From positions 1 through 64,000 of the forward strand of contig JAUWXV010000001.1 in NCBI GenBank assembly GCA_030616165.1: 64,000 bases of DNA, given 5' to 3'. The notes beneath the pieces are model-generated. The model did no database searches, was not told the origin of the DNA, and was given only the letters and a program-made list of their open reading frames with translations. The position numbers and the translations under genes are program-made. The stretch is from a bacterium. GTDB taxonomy: Bacteria; SM23-31; JAUVVT01. Position 1 is the stretch's first letter. Each line of letters opens with the position of its first letter. Positions 17,964 to 29,173 of the stretch are shown in pieces.

Positions 17964-18938
17964 ATGAGAGCAATAATACCTGCGGCTGGAGTCGGGTCAA
18001 GAATGAGACCTCATACTTATACCACAACAAAAATTCTTATAAAGGTGGGTGAAAAGACAATTATTGATTACATATTCGAAAAACTTATAACTAACGGCAT
18101 CGATGAAATCGCTATGATACTCAGTCCTGACGGCGATAGGGTAAAATCATATATAAAAAACAGATATTCCGTAAAAACAAAGTTTTTTTTCCAATCCGAA
18201 CTTAAAGGTATCGCCCACGCAGTGAGTATGGCATCAAATGAACTCAACAATGAACCAGTTTTGATAATTCTTGGAGATACTATATTTGAAGGTGATTTAA
18301 AAAAGTTACTAGAAAGTGAATACAGTAGTTTAGGTGTAAAAGAAATAGAGAATCCAGAAAAATTCGGCGTAGCAGTTGTTGATGATAATGATTTTGTAAA
18401 AAGAGTTGAAGAAAAGCCCGATACTTTCGTTAGCAACCTTGCTCTGATTGGAATATATTTTTTCAAAAATGGGGCTAAACTAAAAAATTCTATTAAATAT
18501 TTGATTAAAAATAATATCACTACCAAAGGTGAATACCAGATTACAGATGCAATCCAAAATATGATTGAAAATGGTGAAAAAATCACTGCATTCAAAATCG
18601 AAGACTGGTATGATTGTGGAAATCCTAAAAACATTCTCTCAACAAACAGGTATATCCTTACAAAATATCCCAAAAAATCTTTCACAACTAATTCAGCAGT
18701 TATTGACCCATGTTATATTTCTCCAAATGCGGAAATCATTAATTCAGTTATTGGACCTTATGTAACAATCGGAGATGGAACAAAAGTTATTAATTCAATT
18801 ATTAAAGACTCAATTGTTGGAGAGAATTCTCATATAGAATATTTGATTCTTAAAGATTCAATCATAGGAAATAACGCATTCATAAAAAGTAAAGAATCAT
18901 CACTAAATATAGGCGATACTACTAAAATTACTTTTTGA
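17964..18938 (+). CDS. Sugar-nucleotide nucleotidyltransferase
   Basis: 324 aa. N-terminal NTP_transferase domain with the nucleotide-binding loop IIPAAGVGSRMRP, a metal-binding ILGDTIFEGDL, and EKP and WYDCGNP motifs. From about residue 245 a short left-handed beta-helix (hexapeptide repeats such as ISPNAEIINSVIGPYV) follows. This is the architecture of glucose-1-phosphate thymidylyltransferase-like and archaeal bifunctional sugar-1-P enzymes; the exact sugar and nucleotide cannot be read. It stands 76 bases before metK on the same strand. Confidence 0.85.
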   Translation: MRAIIPAAGVGSRMRPHTYTTTKILIKVGEKTIIDYIFEKLITNGIDEIAMILSPDGDRVKSYIKNRYSVKTKFFFQSELKGIAHAVSMASNELNNEPVLIILGDTIFEGDLKKLLESEYSSLGVKEIENPEKFGVAVVDDNDFVKRVEEKPDTFVSNLALIGIYFFKNGAKLKNSIKYLIKNNITTKGEYQITDAIQNMIENGEKITAFKIEDWYDCGNPKNILSTNRYILTKYPKKSFTTNSAVIDPCYISPNAEIINSVIGPYVTIGDGTKVINSIIKDSIVGENSHIEYLILKDSIIGNNAFIKSKESSLNIGDTTKITF

Positions 18939-19014
18939 AAAAGTTTTTAAATACCAGAACATTTAAAAAAGATAATATTAAACAAACACCACCAAACTAT
19001 TACAGGAGTGAACA

Positions 19015-20151
19015 ATGTCTTCATTTGTCTTTACTTCCGAATCAGTAACTGAAGGACATCCAGACAAGATAGCGGATCAAATTTCAGATGGTGTTTTGGA
19101 TGCTGTTCTAAAAGAGGACAGCTTCGGAAGAGTTGCCTGTGAAACTTTTGTCACAACAGGATTAGTTATGATTGGGGGAGAAATAACTACAAAAGCACAT
19201 CTTGATATTTCAAAAATTGCAAGGGATATTATAAAAGATATTGGCTATACAAACGGAAAGTGGGGATTAGACTACGAAAGCTGTGCAATTATTCAGAGTA
19301 TAAACCAACAATCTCCCGACATAGCATTAGGCGTTGACAAAGAGGGCGCAGGAGATCAAGGACTGATGTTTGGATATGCCACAGATGAAACCAGAGAACT
19401 TATGCCTCTTCCGATATTATTAGCCCATAAATTAGCAAAAAGACTCTCGGTTGTGAGAAAAAATAAAATCATTCCATACCTCCGTCCAGATGGGAAAACC
19501 CAGCTCTCTATTCGATACCAGGATGATAAAGCAGTTCGTATAGAAAATGTCGTGATTGCTGCACAGCATGAACCAGATATTGACCAGGAGCAAATTCAAA
19601 AGGATATAAAAGAGAAGGTAATTTTTGAAATCCTTCCAAAAGACCTTACAGGTGAAAATGAAGTAATTTGTCATATTAATTCAACGGGAAAATTTGTTAT
19701 AGGAGGTCCTCAAGGTGATGCAGGTTTGACAGGCAGAAAAATTATGGTTGATACTTATGGAGGATATGGCAGACATGGGGGAGGGTGCTTTTCTGGAAAA
19801 GATCCCACCAAAGTTGATAGGTCAGGCTCTTATGCTGCAAGATGGGCTGCGAAAAACATCGTTGCAAGCGGACTCGCAAAAAAATGTGAACTCCAGATTG
19901 CCTATGTTATAGGGGAGAAAGAACCTGTTTCAATTATGGTTAATACATACGGAACAGGTCTAATTAGCGATAGAGAAATTACAAATCTGGTTAAAAAAAC
20001 ATTTGATTTTACACCAGGAGGTATCATAGAAAGACTAAAACTTAGAAGACCCATATACCGGAAAACAGCCGTTTATGGACATTTCGGGAGAGAAGAAGAA
20101 GATTTCACCTGGGAGAAGACCGACCGAGTCGAAGACCTTAAACACACATAA
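19015..20151 (+). CDS. metK: S-adenosylmethionine synthetase
   Basis: 378 aa. Begins [20 protein letters not shown], the MetK N-terminal signature; [12 protein letters not shown] and [15 protein letters not shown] (the P-loop-like and metal sites) follow. Makes AdoMet from methionine and ATP. AGGAG sits at 19004-19008. It forms a methyl-cycle pair with ahcY, 54 bases downstream. No SAM riboswitch structure is seen in the 76-base leader. Confidence 0.96.
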   Translation: MSSFVFTSESVTEGHPDKIADQISDGVLDAVLKEDSFGRVACETFVTTGLVMIGGEITTKAHLDISKIARDIIKDIGYTNGKWGLDYESCAIIQSINQQSPDIALGVDKEGAGDQGLMFGYATDETRELMPLPILLAHKLAKRLSVVRKNKIIPYLRPDGKTQLSIRYQDDKAVRIENVVIAAQHEPDIDQEQIQKDIKEKVIFEILPKDLTGENEVICHINSTGKFVIGGPQGDAGLTGRKIMVDTYGGYGRHGGGCFSGKDPTKVDRSGSYAARWAAKNIVASGLAKKCELQIAYVIGEKEPVSIMVNTYGTGLISDREITNLVKKTFDFTPGGIIERLKLRRPIYRKTAVYGHFGREEEDFTWEKTDRVEDLKHT

Positions 20152-20160
20152 CTCTTATAA

Positions 20161-21465
<1,305 letters not shown>

Positions 21466-21485
21466 TTTCTTTTTTAAATTATTAC

Positions 21486-21521
21486 TAAAAAAAAAGAGAA
21501 CATAAATGTTCTCTTTTTTTC
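21486..21521 (+). terminator. Terminator after ahcY
   Basis: Stem AAAAAGAGAACA/TGTTCTCTTTTT around TAAA, with A and T runs on either side. Good intrinsic terminator in both directions, directly after ahcY. Confidence 0.85.
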
Positions 21522-21566
21522 ATTTTAAATTTCAAACTATCTCTTTCGTAAAAATAAGGAACTATA

Positions 21567-22367
21567 ATGGCAGAGTGTTTGTATATATTCGATAATCTTG
21601 AAGAAATATCAAGGAAAATAAAATCATCCGAAAAGATACTATTAGGGATGGACCATGATGGGACTCTTGCAGAAATTATAACAACAATGCAGGAAGCAAG
21701 AATGACTGAACAAATGAAAAATGTTGTCCATTCTCTATGCAAAAATCCTAAAATACATATTGCAATTGTGAGCGGAAGGAAAATTAGTAATCTAAAAGAT
21801 GTTGTAAAAATAGAAATTAAAAATATCTTTTACGTTGGGAATCATGGTTTCGAGATTGAAGGATATGGAAAAGATTACACTTTTGAAGACAAAAGTATTT
21901 TAAAAAAAATAAAAAAAATTGCTCAAGATATAGAAAAACCATTTAAGGATATTGATGGTTTTGATATAGAAAAAAAGGGATGTACAACCAGTTTTCATTT
22001 TAGAAAAGTAAAACCAGGAGACCAGGATTTTGTCAGAAATGAGATTTTAAGGGCACTTAAAAAATATAAAGATATCAGAATAGTCGAAGGCAAAAAACTA
22101 TTCAATATCCGCCCTGATGTAAATATTAATAAAGGGATTGCTGTTAACATTATTGGTAATCATTTTTATAAAAATGATTGGAGAAAACACATTACCGTAA
22201 TATATATCGGCGATGATAATTCCGATGAAGATGCATTCAAAATCCTTGAAGATAAAGACATTGGAATAGTAGTTAATAAAAGCCCGCCAGAAGATACAAA
22301 TGCAAAATATTACTTAAAAAGTGTAAAAGAGGTGGAAGATTTTCTTAAGTTGGTGAATGAAATTTAA
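21567..22367 (+). CDS. otsB: Trehalose-6-phosphate phosphatase-like HAD hydrolase
   Basis: 266 aa. HAD motif I is MDHDGTLAEI (nucleophile Asp and DxD), motif II SGRKISNL, the trehalose-phosphatase loop GNHGFEIEG, and motif IV YIGDDNSDEDAFK. These match OtsB, which dephosphorylates trehalose-6-phosphate. AAGGA precedes the start. No otsA-type synthase is in the window, so the synthase must be elsewhere, or the enzyme acts on a related sugar phosphate. Confidence 0.85.
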   Translation: MAECLYIFDNLEEISRKIKSSEKILLGMDHDGTLAEIITTMQEARMTEQMKNVVHSLCKNPKIHIAIVSGRKISNLKDVVKIEIKNIFYVGNHGFEIEGYGKDYTFEDKSILKKIKKIAQDIEKPFKDIDGFDIEKKGCTTSFHFRKVKPGDQDFVRNEILRALKKYKDIRIVEGKKLFNIRPDVNINKGIAVNIIGNHFYKNDWRKHITVIYIGDDNSDEDAFKILEDKDIGIVVNKSPPEDTNAKYYLKSVKEVEDFLKLVNEI

Positions 22368-22373
22368 TGTTTT

Positions 22374-23318
22374 TTATTTTTGCTCTGGAGTTGTAATAAA
22401 TTTATGTTCTAATTTAATAAATGCTTTTCCTTTATGATTTTCTATAATTTTAACTGCATCTGTACCTATGAATGTATGAGTAGTCGCGTGGAAAATAGAT
22501 AGATATAAATCTTGGATTTTGGGATTGGATTCCAAATTTTCTATTTTTAATTTCATTTCTTTTGCCTGTTCTCTAGATATATGGCGAGAATGACTTTTTA
22601 AATCAGACCGAGATAATTCTTCTGAAATTTCATTTGCCTTTTTTGATGCGTCTTTTTCACCCTTAAACATATAATTTTCTAACCAATTTTTTAATAAGTC
22701 TTTAGACAAATTTATTGCATTTTTACATTCCATTAATAATGAAGGACCATATTGAGGAAGAATTGGTATCCAAACCCCTAACATATCAGGATTTTTGCAT
22801 TCTTCTACTGCAAAATTAAATTGATCTAATATAGCATTAGCTGGTACTAATATATTTCCAAATTGAGTAGGAATAACCATTTGTGGGTCTATAGGTCCAA
22901 TAAATGAATGTTTGCCCATTATAATGATATCTGAACCACAGGCAAGCATTGTTGCAGCTGACATTGCTAAATTAGGTATAATAACTCGAATATGAGTATA
23001 TTTTGTTCGTAAATAACTCAATATAGCTTCAGCAGACTCTGCGCTTCCTCCAGGACTGTGAATTATCAAATCTAAATTCGAGCCCTTTAAACCATGCATT
23101 ACTTCCATTAATCCCTGAATATCTTCATCATTAATACTGATAAATTCAGGGTTGTCAACTTTACCTTGAGTAAATTTTGAAGCATAAAGAATTGTATCTC
23201 GTTTAGTCTCTCTGTAAACATTACTTAAGTATTTGCGTCTTAATCTATCATATGGAGCTGGATCTTTATCATCTATTAATTTTTTAATTTCATTAAGAAT
23301 TTCACTCCATGTTGGCAT
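22374..23318 (-). CDS. SDH_sah-family ClpP-fold serine protease-like protein
   Basis: 314 aa. ClpP/crotonase fold: oxyanion segment IHSPGGSAESAE (about residues 86-97), catalytic-Ser helix NLAMSAATMLACGSD, and HSFIGPIDPQM. This arrangement is the serine dehydrogenase proteinase (SDH_sah) family, distantly related to SppA. No signal peptide or membrane helix is evident, so it is probably cytoplasmic or peripheral. Its stop is only a few bases from the converging otsB stop. Physiological substrate unknown. Confidence 0.8.
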   Translation of the reverse strand: MPTWSEILNEIKKLIDDKDPAPYDRLRRKYLSNVYRETKRDTILYASKFTQGKVDNPEFISINDEDIQGLMEVMHGLKGSNLDLIIHSPGGSAESAEAILSYLRTKYTHIRVIIPNLAMSAATMLACGSDIIIMGKHSFIGPIDPQMVIPTQFGNILVPANAILDQFNFAVEECKNPDMLGVWIPILPQYGPSLLMECKNAINLSKDLLKNWLENYMFKGEKDASKKANEISEELSRSDLKSHSRHISREQAKEMKLKIENLESNPKIQDLYLSIFHATTHTFIGTDAVKIIENHKGKAFIKLEHKFITTPEQK

Positions 23319-23396
23319 CTATAATAAAATTCCTTATATTTAATGAATAATATTTCAAATACCAAAAATCAGTTTTTATATGAAAATAATCTATTA

Positions 23397-23600
23397 TTAT
23401 GTTGAAGAAGAGTTTTGAATTCTAGATCTATTTTTATAATATTGGTACATAATTTTAAAATAAGAATTATATTTAAAATTAATTTTAGAATATTTATTAT
23501 AAATATCCATATAATCAGCAACACCCGGGTTTTTCATTGCCTCATCTAACATTCTTTCTTCTTCATTTTCTATTTTAGATTTAGTTATTTTATTTTTCAT
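23397..23600 (-). CDS. Small hypothetical protein
   Basis: 67 aa, strongly charged at the N-terminus (KNKITKSKIENEEERMLDEAMKNPG) and Tyr/Asn-rich afterwards. The N-terminal helix plus DEAMKNPGVADYM looks like a real coding pattern rather than noise. It lies 78 bases upstream of the SDH_sah gene on the same strand. No family recognised. Confidence 0.5.
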   Translation of the reverse strand: MKNKITKSKIENEEERMLDEAMKNPGVADYMDIYNKYSKINFKYNSYFKIMYQYYKNRSRIQNSSST

Positions 23601-23679
23601 TTTAGACCTTTAATTAATTTTAATAATTTAAATTCAATAATTTAATATATTATAATATCGACAAAAATCAAAGAGTTTT

Positions 23680-24534
23680 TTAAAATTTTATAAAATAAGA
23701 TTGAAAACTATGATTCAATTTCTTCATAAAAATCACCATGGTGCTGTACATAACATAACATTCAATTGCAAATACTGGAAATCCTAAATATCCAACAACC
23801 GGCATTTCAAAAATCTTAACATCGCCCCAATAAGGTACAGTGTAAATCCACTTTGTATACGCCCAGAAATTCCAGAACTCCCATAGTATCCCGCATATAA
23901 TCCCTGCGGTGAAGTGTGTGAGAAATTTCTGACTGCTTCCACTCTTTAACTCCCTTATAAAAGAACCTCCATTTAATAAATAATTGATAGGTTCAAGGAA
24001 AAATATAAAACCAGTCCAGACAATTGGTGCGTAATATTCAGAAGGATTTACAAATGGTAAAATAAGAAATATGAAACCAATAAAAATAATTACAATTAAC
24101 CATAATCTTTTAGGTTCAAATTCACGGAAAGAACAATTCTTAAAAATACCAAAACTCTCAAGCAGGTCTCTTGTCTCAAATATGGCAGGATAAATAGTGG
24201 AAAATGACCAGCAGTAGCCAATATACCTTATAGGCAGATTTTCAGGAAGATTTACATAATGCCAGTTTTTAATAAAAAGATTGTATCCTTCAAATATAAG
24301 CCAGAATCCAACAGATAGAAAAAGCAGAATTACAAATTCTTTAAAATGATGTGATATAAAAGATTCCCCCTTATTTCTATATATTATACTGTCGATAAAA
24401 AGTATATATCCCGACCAAACCAATGGAGTAAACCAGACTCCAATGATTTGATTATCAAAAAATAAAGCAATCTCGGCAAATATTATAATAAATAAACCAG
24501 CAAAACCGTAAATGTAAACAATCCTTTTTTTCAT
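23680..24534 (-). CDS. Multi-pass membrane protein of unknown function
   Basis: 284 aa with about eight hydrophobic segments spread over the whole length and many aromatic residues (Trp, Tyr, Phe) at the boundaries, for example GVWFTPLVWSGYILF and APIVWTGFIFFLEPI, which look like an internal duplication. It begins five bases after the Ser/Thr kinase gene stops and is the last gene of the envelope-signalling cluster. No enzyme motif is recognised. Confidence 0.75.
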   Translation of the reverse strand: MKKRIVYIYGFAGLFIIIFAEIALFFDNQIIGVWFTPLVWSGYILFIDSIIYRNKGESFISHHFKEFVILLFLSVGFWLIFEGYNLFIKNWHYVNLPENLPIRYIGYCWSFSTIYPAIFETRDLLESFGIFKNCSFREFEPKRLWLIVIIFIGFIFLILPFVNPSEYYAPIVWTGFIFFLEPINYLLNGGSFIRELKSGSSQKFLTHFTAGIICGILWEFWNFWAYTKWIYTVPYWGDVKIFEMPVVGYLGFPVFAIECYVMYSTMVIFMKKLNHSFQSYFIKF

Positions 24535-24539
24535 TTATC

Positions 24540-25901
24540 CTATTTGATGTTTTTTTCCGCAGCCAGAATCAAGTTCTTAACAATCTTATTAGAGGGATCT
24601 TTTTCAAGCACGCTCTTCCATTCTCTAACCGCTTCACTGTATATATCAGCCTGAAAATACATTTTACCAAGGTTAATTTTATATTCTAAGTTATCTGGGT
24701 TAAGCCTGACCGCAATCTCCCAGGAAATTATGGATTTATCAAGCATTCCCAATTCAGAGTATATCCTACCAAGATAAGGATATGCCCTTGGATTATCCGG
24801 TTTGAGTTTTACTGCCTTTTCTAAAAATATTCTCGCCTGATTATACTCTCCGTAACCTAAATTAAAAAGTTCCACACCCTTCTGTAGCAGTTCTTCCTGA
24901 TTCTCACTCCTTTTGAAAAACTCTATACTTCTAAACCTCTGATAAATACTTAAAAATTCATCCTTTTTCAAATATCCGATAGTAATGATAAAAACAAATA
25001 ATAAAAAGGCAAAAGTAACTTTTAATGAAGTTCGAGATTTCTTAACTCTTTTTATTTTGAATTTTGAGATTTTGGATTTTTGGTAAAGTTTTTTCAAATC
25101 ATTTTTTAACTGATTAATATCTTTATAGCGGGATGAAGGAACGATTTCCGTCGATCTTTTTATAATATGAGTAAAATTCTCAGACCAGGGGCAATCTAAA
25201 TATTTTTCAGGGAGTTCGGTTATCTGACCACCTGGTGGGGGCACAATCTTGGTAATCGTTGTATAAATTGTTTTTCCAAGCGAGTATATATCGACCTGAG
25301 AGGTGATTGGTTTAGATTTGCTTATCTGTTCGGGGGCGGCGTATGCAGGAGCTCCAACAACTGAAGAAATCATATCTTCATCAGAATAAAACTTTGCTAT
25401 GCCGAAATCGACAATCTTAACAATCTTCCCCTCATACACAAGAATATTATCGGGTTTAATATCCCTGTGAATTATCTTATTTTTATGAAGAAATGCAAGC
25501 CCCTCACATACCTGAAGGCTGAAGTTTATATGCTGGTTGAATGTATATTCTTTACTCAGAATATTACCATGAGGAATAAACTCAGTAATAAGATAAAAAC
25601 TGGGCATACCATCTACGTCAACAATAGTTCCAAAATCCTCAATCTTTATAATATACCTGTGATTAAGTTCCATCAATATTTTTATCTCAGCCTGAAAATC
25701 GTTTATAACCCTATCGAACTTTCTAATAATACTGGGTTTCAGAACCTTTACTGCAAATTTCTTTCTGGTCTTTGCCTTAACTGCAAGATATACCTCAGCA
25801 AAAGTATTTCTTATATCTCTACTCAGCGGTGTGCTTTTCAGTATCATGTATTCGTCGTGCTCGCCAAATATAAATCCTGCTGGAAAATTTAACTCAGTCA
25901 T
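24540..25901 (-). CDS. Membrane Ser/Thr protein kinase with extracytoplasmic TPRs
   Basis: 453 aa. Kinase domain about residues 15-275: ATP-anchoring Lys in FAVKVLK, catalytic loop IIHRDIKPDN, DFGIAKF, and AYAAPEQ. The glycine-rich loop is degenerate (no clear GxGxxG). A single membrane segment follows at about 300-320, then three TPR motifs (about 335-450, e.g. PRAYPYLGRIYSELG). So the sensor half outside the membrane is TPR rather than the PASTA repeats of PknB/PrkC. It sits with two FHA genes, which bind phosphothreonine, and with PBP and FtsW genes; probable role is control of envelope synthesis. No PP2C phosphatase is nearby. Confidence 0.9.
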   Translation of the reverse strand: MTELNFPAGFIFGEHDEYMILKSTPLSRDIRNTFAEVYLAVKAKTRKKFAVKVLKPSIIRKFDRVINDFQAEIKILMELNHRYIIKIEDFGTIVDVDGMPSFYLITEFIPHGNILSKEYTFNQHINFSLQVCEGLAFLHKNKIIHRDIKPDNILVYEGKIVKIVDFGIAKFYSDEDMISSVVGAPAYAAPEQISKSKPITSQVDIYSLGKTIYTTITKIVPPPGGQITELPEKYLDCPWSENFTHIIKRSTEIVPSSRYKDINQLKNDLKKLYQKSKISKFKIKRVKKSRTSLKVTFAFLLFVFIITIGYLKKDEFLSIYQRFRSIEFFKRSENQEELLQKGVELFNLGYGEYNQARIFLEKAVKLKPDNPRAYPYLGRIYSELGMLDKSIISWEIAVRLNPDNLEYKINLGKMYFQADIYSEAVREWKSVLEKDPSNKIVKNLILAAEKNIK

Positions 25902-25923
25902 AAATATATTTTTTTAAAATCTT

Positions 25924-26643
25924 TTATTTATTATCAATTAGTTCAGGTTTGGGTGACTTTGAGATTACTTCAAATTCCCCGATAAAAAGGTATTCTCCCG
26001 TTTTTTCCTTATACTCTTCATGAATTACATTTTTCAATCCCACAGATTTTTCCATTACTGTTAATCTCCTGAAATCTTTAATAAGATTAATATTTTTAAG
26101 GATTGTTTCTGATTCAAAACTAATTCCTGCCTGAATAGATGCATTTTCTATAGCATTCCTGATTGCTTCATCTCTGTCTGCCATTCTGCCGTTTTTCCTT
26201 TCATCAGAATACCCCTTTGCAATAACAATTTTCACATTGTCAGTGGGCTCTTTGGTTAGAGAATGAATCTTCTTCTGATCTGTTGTGATGAGTTCCGAAT
26301 CTCCTATAAAGGGGGTAAAATTTACGGTGCAGCCCTCGGGTGGGAACTTCAAACCTTTATGAAGGCATATCCCTTTTATTGTTTTTTCTACCGTCTGATT
26401 TGGTGGTATAATAACAAACCCAGCCCCTGATGTAATAATTATACTCTGATAATAAGAGGCATCAACCTTTGCTATCTCAAGAATTCTTCCTTTTTCGAGA
26501 TTTAACTTTTTCCAGTTATTTGAGTTATTCTTAAATGTTATAGTCAGAGTAAAATCGGTTGCATGGATACCTTTTAAAGGGGAAAAAGACAATATAATAA
26601 TTAAAATAAATATTTTTTTAAAAAACATATATGTTCCCTTCAT
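25924..26643 (-). CDS. Secreted protein in the kinase cluster
   Basis: 239 aa if started at 26643, where ATG overlaps the preceding TGA; an ATG five codons later (26628) has AAGGGA upstream and begins the signal peptide MFFKKIFILIIIL, so it may be the true start. The mature part has two halves: a beta-rich domain (about 30-130, LTITFKNNSNNWKKL, Cys-containing KGICLHKG) and a domain with DRDEAIRNAIENASIQAG that resembles LPP20/FlgT-N-type secreted domains. Function unknown; its position directly before the kinase gene suggests an extracytoplasmic partner of the TPR domain. Confidence 0.7.
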   Translation of the reverse strand: MKGTYMFFKKIFILIIILSFSPLKGIHATDFTLTITFKNNSNNWKKLNLEKGRILEIAKVDASYYQSIIITSGAGFVIIPPNQTVEKTIKGICLHKGLKFPPEGCTVNFTPFIGDSELITTDQKKIHSLTKEPTDNVKIVIAKGYSDERKNGRMADRDEAIRNAIENASIQAGISFESETILKNINLIKDFRRLTVMEKSVGLKNVIHEEYKEKTGEYLFIGEFEVISKSPKPELIDNK

Positions 26644-27599
26644 TTTAACACGACTTTATCGACGATGACATTTATTTCAACATCATCATCAATTTTATTA
26701 ATAGCCTGATTTGCAGCCGAACTTTCTTTGAGACTGAATTTAATCCTCATTGCAGAAAGGTTCGGAAAAATCAGTTTTTCCCCATCGGTCTCTAACTCCA
26801 TTAAATCAACCCTGCGTTCCATATCAAGGGATATAAAATTATGCTTTCTCCAGAATGCGAGTATTGTATTCATACCCGCTTTTTTGAATTCGGGAGCGGA
26901 ATATACCCTGTAAGCAACTTCTCCGTAAGTATCTCCAAAAAACGTAGGCAGACTAATAGTAGTAGGATATCTACTTTGAGCCCCATCTGGCAGAAGGTAA
27001 TCCTTCTTAAAATCCTGAATACGCTTGATACGTTCCTTTATTAATTGATTAATCTTTTTAACTCCAGTAGAATATCCAGGAACAGTCTTAACTTTAAAAA
27101 CAGGAGTTCCAAAATATACTATAAGTAATAAAGAAATAATAAATAATAAAGAAATACCAATTATGACAAGCAGTGGTGATTTTTTCTGGTAAGGATAGAA
27201 CTCCTCTTCAAGTAAATCTTCTGTTTTTTCTTTTTCAGGTAACTCAATCTCCTTTTTATATACCTTTTCTATAATTTCGTTCTTGATTTTTGACTTCAAT
27301 TCCTGATATGAAACCTTCTTAAAATTTTCAAAAGCAATAGAAGCAGCAACCCTCACACCTTTATCTTTATCAAATCCCTTTAACTTGCCTATTTTTTTAA
27401 GGGCTTTTTCATTTCCCATAACACCCAGTACCATTACCGCATTTAATCTTACTTCGGGATTTTTATTTTTAAGGAGTGACATAACCTCCTTTACAAATTC
27501 AATTTCACTGCTTACACAAATTAAAGTTCCTGCCCTCTCCATGGATTCTTTGTCTCCAGAGCCAAGTTCGTCCACCAAAAATTTAATTCTCTTATCCAT
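26640..27599 (-). CDS. HEAT-repeat membrane protein
   Basis: 319 aa. Residues about 1-110 form two to three HEAT-like repeats (NPEVRLNAVMVLGVMGNEKAL, KGVRVAASIAFENF). A single transmembrane helix at about 150-172 (LLVIIGISLLFIISLLLI) is followed by an extracytoplasmic domain of about 145 residues. Its stop overlaps the next start by four bases (ATGA), so it is coupled to the secreted protein. A bitopic scaffold in the envelope cluster is the most economical reading; no enzyme motif is seen. Confidence 0.75.
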   Translation of the reverse strand: MDKRIKFLVDELGSGDKESMERAGTLICVSSEIEFVKEVMSLLKNKNPEVRLNAVMVLGVMGNEKALKKIGKLKGFDKDKGVRVAASIAFENFKKVSYQELKSKIKNEIIEKVYKKEIELPEKEKTEDLLEEEFYPYQKKSPLLVIIGISLLFIISLLLIVYFGTPVFKVKTVPGYSTGVKKINQLIKERIKRIQDFKKDYLLPDGAQSRYPTTISLPTFFGDTYGEVAYRVYSAPEFKKAGMNTILAFWRKHNFISLDMERRVDLMELETDGEKLIFPNLSAMRIKFSLKESSAANQAINKIDDDVEINVIVDKVVLK

Positions 27600-27699
27600 A
27601 ATAATTTTCTTCCTTTTTAATTTTACTTTCTCTTGAAAAAGAACCTGCTTTCTTTGAAAAAAAATAGGCTCCGCTTAAGGCGGATAAGAAACTTTATGC

Positions 27700-29019
27700 T
27701 CATTTCCTCAAGTACTCTTGTGATGAATGAGAAATGGTTAAATTTTTTTCCATCTCAGAAGCAGCCATAATAAATCCAACCATAAAAGAGAAAGTCAGGT
27801 AAGCAAATCCTCCTTTACTTAAGAAGGGGAGTGGAATCCCTGTCAAAGGTATCAAATTTATCACACCTCCAATGTTAACAAAAGTTTGAATACCGATAAT
27901 AATACTGAAACCCAAAACACAATACCTGACAAAATTATCACTGCATTTGAATCCTGTTATTAATCCCGAAATCAACAAAGAAAAATATATCAAAATTAAA
28001 GAAAGTGTTCCAATAAATCCTATTTCTTCTGCATGAACATAATAAATGAAATCAGTGCTGGATTTCGGTTTTAAATCAGTATAACCCATCCCAAAACCGA
28101 CTCCAAATAAGCCACCCGAATGAACCGCAAATAGAGAATTTAACGGCTGATATATCCTGCTGAACCATTCAGTGGATGGAAATCCATTCCAGAAGTCAGT
28201 CCAGATTTCAAATCGTGCAACTACATATTCAGGCAAAAACCTGTATAAAAATGGAATTATATAAATAATAAAAAATATAAACAAAACACCACTAAAAAAA
28301 TATACAAACTTTCCAGATACAGCAAAAAACAAAAATAAAATAAATAAACTAAATATTATAATCTGCCCCAAATCTCCCATCGCTATAAACAATATCTGTG
28401 GAATAATCCATAAAAGAAAAATAGGACAAATTATAATCAAAATCAAAACAAAAAAATTGTTTTTCTTAATAAAAATTATCGAATATTCACTTAAAAACCC
28501 TCCTATTACAAAAACTATCGGAATCTTTGCAAGTTCCCAGGGCGTTCTCGAAAAAAGAAATTTTTCTCCGATTATATTGGAAATGATTGACCAAATAAAT
28601 AAACACAAAATAGTTGTACCAAATAAAAGATAATATCTCCTTTTTAATTTTGCAATCCAATTATTTCTAAAATAAAAAATAATAATCGGTATAAATAAAA
28701 TACCAAGAATCAGGGATATAATAAAAGTAGAAAATAATCGAGTGGATGGAGAAGATAGAGCAAATCTGTAATTTAATGAGAGATTTATTCCAGTTAAAAA
28801 AGATATCACAATTAATGGTATGTAATTACCTTTAAACTTCATAACCTTTAAAACAGCATAGACAATTAAGAATAACAGCATTATTGAAATATTTCTTATA
28901 AAGGGCGGAGTGCTCGCGAAGTTCCCAGTCAGAAAGGCTGAATAATAAATCTCAAAATGTGCGAGAACAGTCATCATAATCGAGAGTATAATTAAGTATA
29001 ATTCACATCTGTTTTTCAT
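27700..29019 (-). CDS. FtsW/RodA/SpoVE-family peptidoglycan glycosyltransferase
   Basis: 439 aa with about ten membrane helices. Signature elements of SEDS proteins: AMGDLGQIIIFSLF, a Tyr/Trp-rich periplasmic loop (WFSRIYQPLNSLFAVHSGGLFGVGFG, given here as separate parts RIYQPLNSLFAVHSGG and FGVGFGMG), HAEEIGFIG, and the C-terminal FVNIGGVINLIPLTGIPLP. SEDS proteins polymerise lipid II with a cognate class B PBP, which is encoded just upstream at 29338. The gene arrangement (PBP, then SEDS) points to a dedicated elongation or division pair. Confidence 0.92.
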   Translation of the reverse strand: MKNRCELYLIILSIMMTVLAHFEIYYSAFLTGNFASTPPFIRNISIMLLFLIVYAVLKVMKFKGNYIPLIVISFLTGINLSLNYRFALSSPSTRLFSTFIISLILGILFIPIIIFYFRNNWIAKLKRRYYLLFGTTILCLFIWSIISNIIGEKFLFSRTPWELAKIPIVFVIGGFLSEYSIIFIKKNNFFVLILIIICPIFLLWIIPQILFIAMGDLGQIIIFSLFILFLFFAVSGKFVYFFSGVLFIFFIIYIIPFLYRFLPEYVVARFEIWTDFWNGFPSTEWFSRIYQPLNSLFAVHSGGLFGVGFGMGYTDLKPKSSTDFIYYVHAEEIGFIGTLSLILIYFSLLISGLITGFKCSDNFVRYCVLGFSIIIGIQTFVNIGGVINLIPLTGIPLPFLSKGGFAYLTFSFMVGFIMAASEMEKNLTISHSSQEYLRK

Positions 29020-29042
29020 ATTTTTAATTTTAAGTTTTCTTT

Positions 29043-29070
29043 GCCACTTTCTTTTTTAAAAGAAAGTAGC
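29043..29070. repeat. Palindrome before the FtsW/RodA gene
   Basis: GCCACTTTCTTTT/AAAAGAAAGTAGC hairpin, located 24 bases upstream of the FtsW/RodA start. It resembles the common AAAGAAAGTAGC-type dispersed palindrome. It could stall transcription or stabilise mRNA between the PBP and SEDS genes. Confidence 0.5.
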
Positions 29071-29173
29071 ATATTTAATAAAAATTAACTAAAGTCTATT
29101 AATTTAATCAACAGAACTTTGATAAATTTCTACTGTAGATAATTCGAAACATTCTGAAACAAATAAAGGCTGA

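Noticed and set aside
18068-18685. 205-codon frame on the minus strand
   Set aside because: Lies wholly antisense to the nucleotidyltransferase gene, is low in complexity and matches no family.
18939-19014. SAM riboswitch upstream of metK
   Set aside because: The leader is only 76 bases and A-rich, without the conserved stems of any SAM riboswitch class I know.
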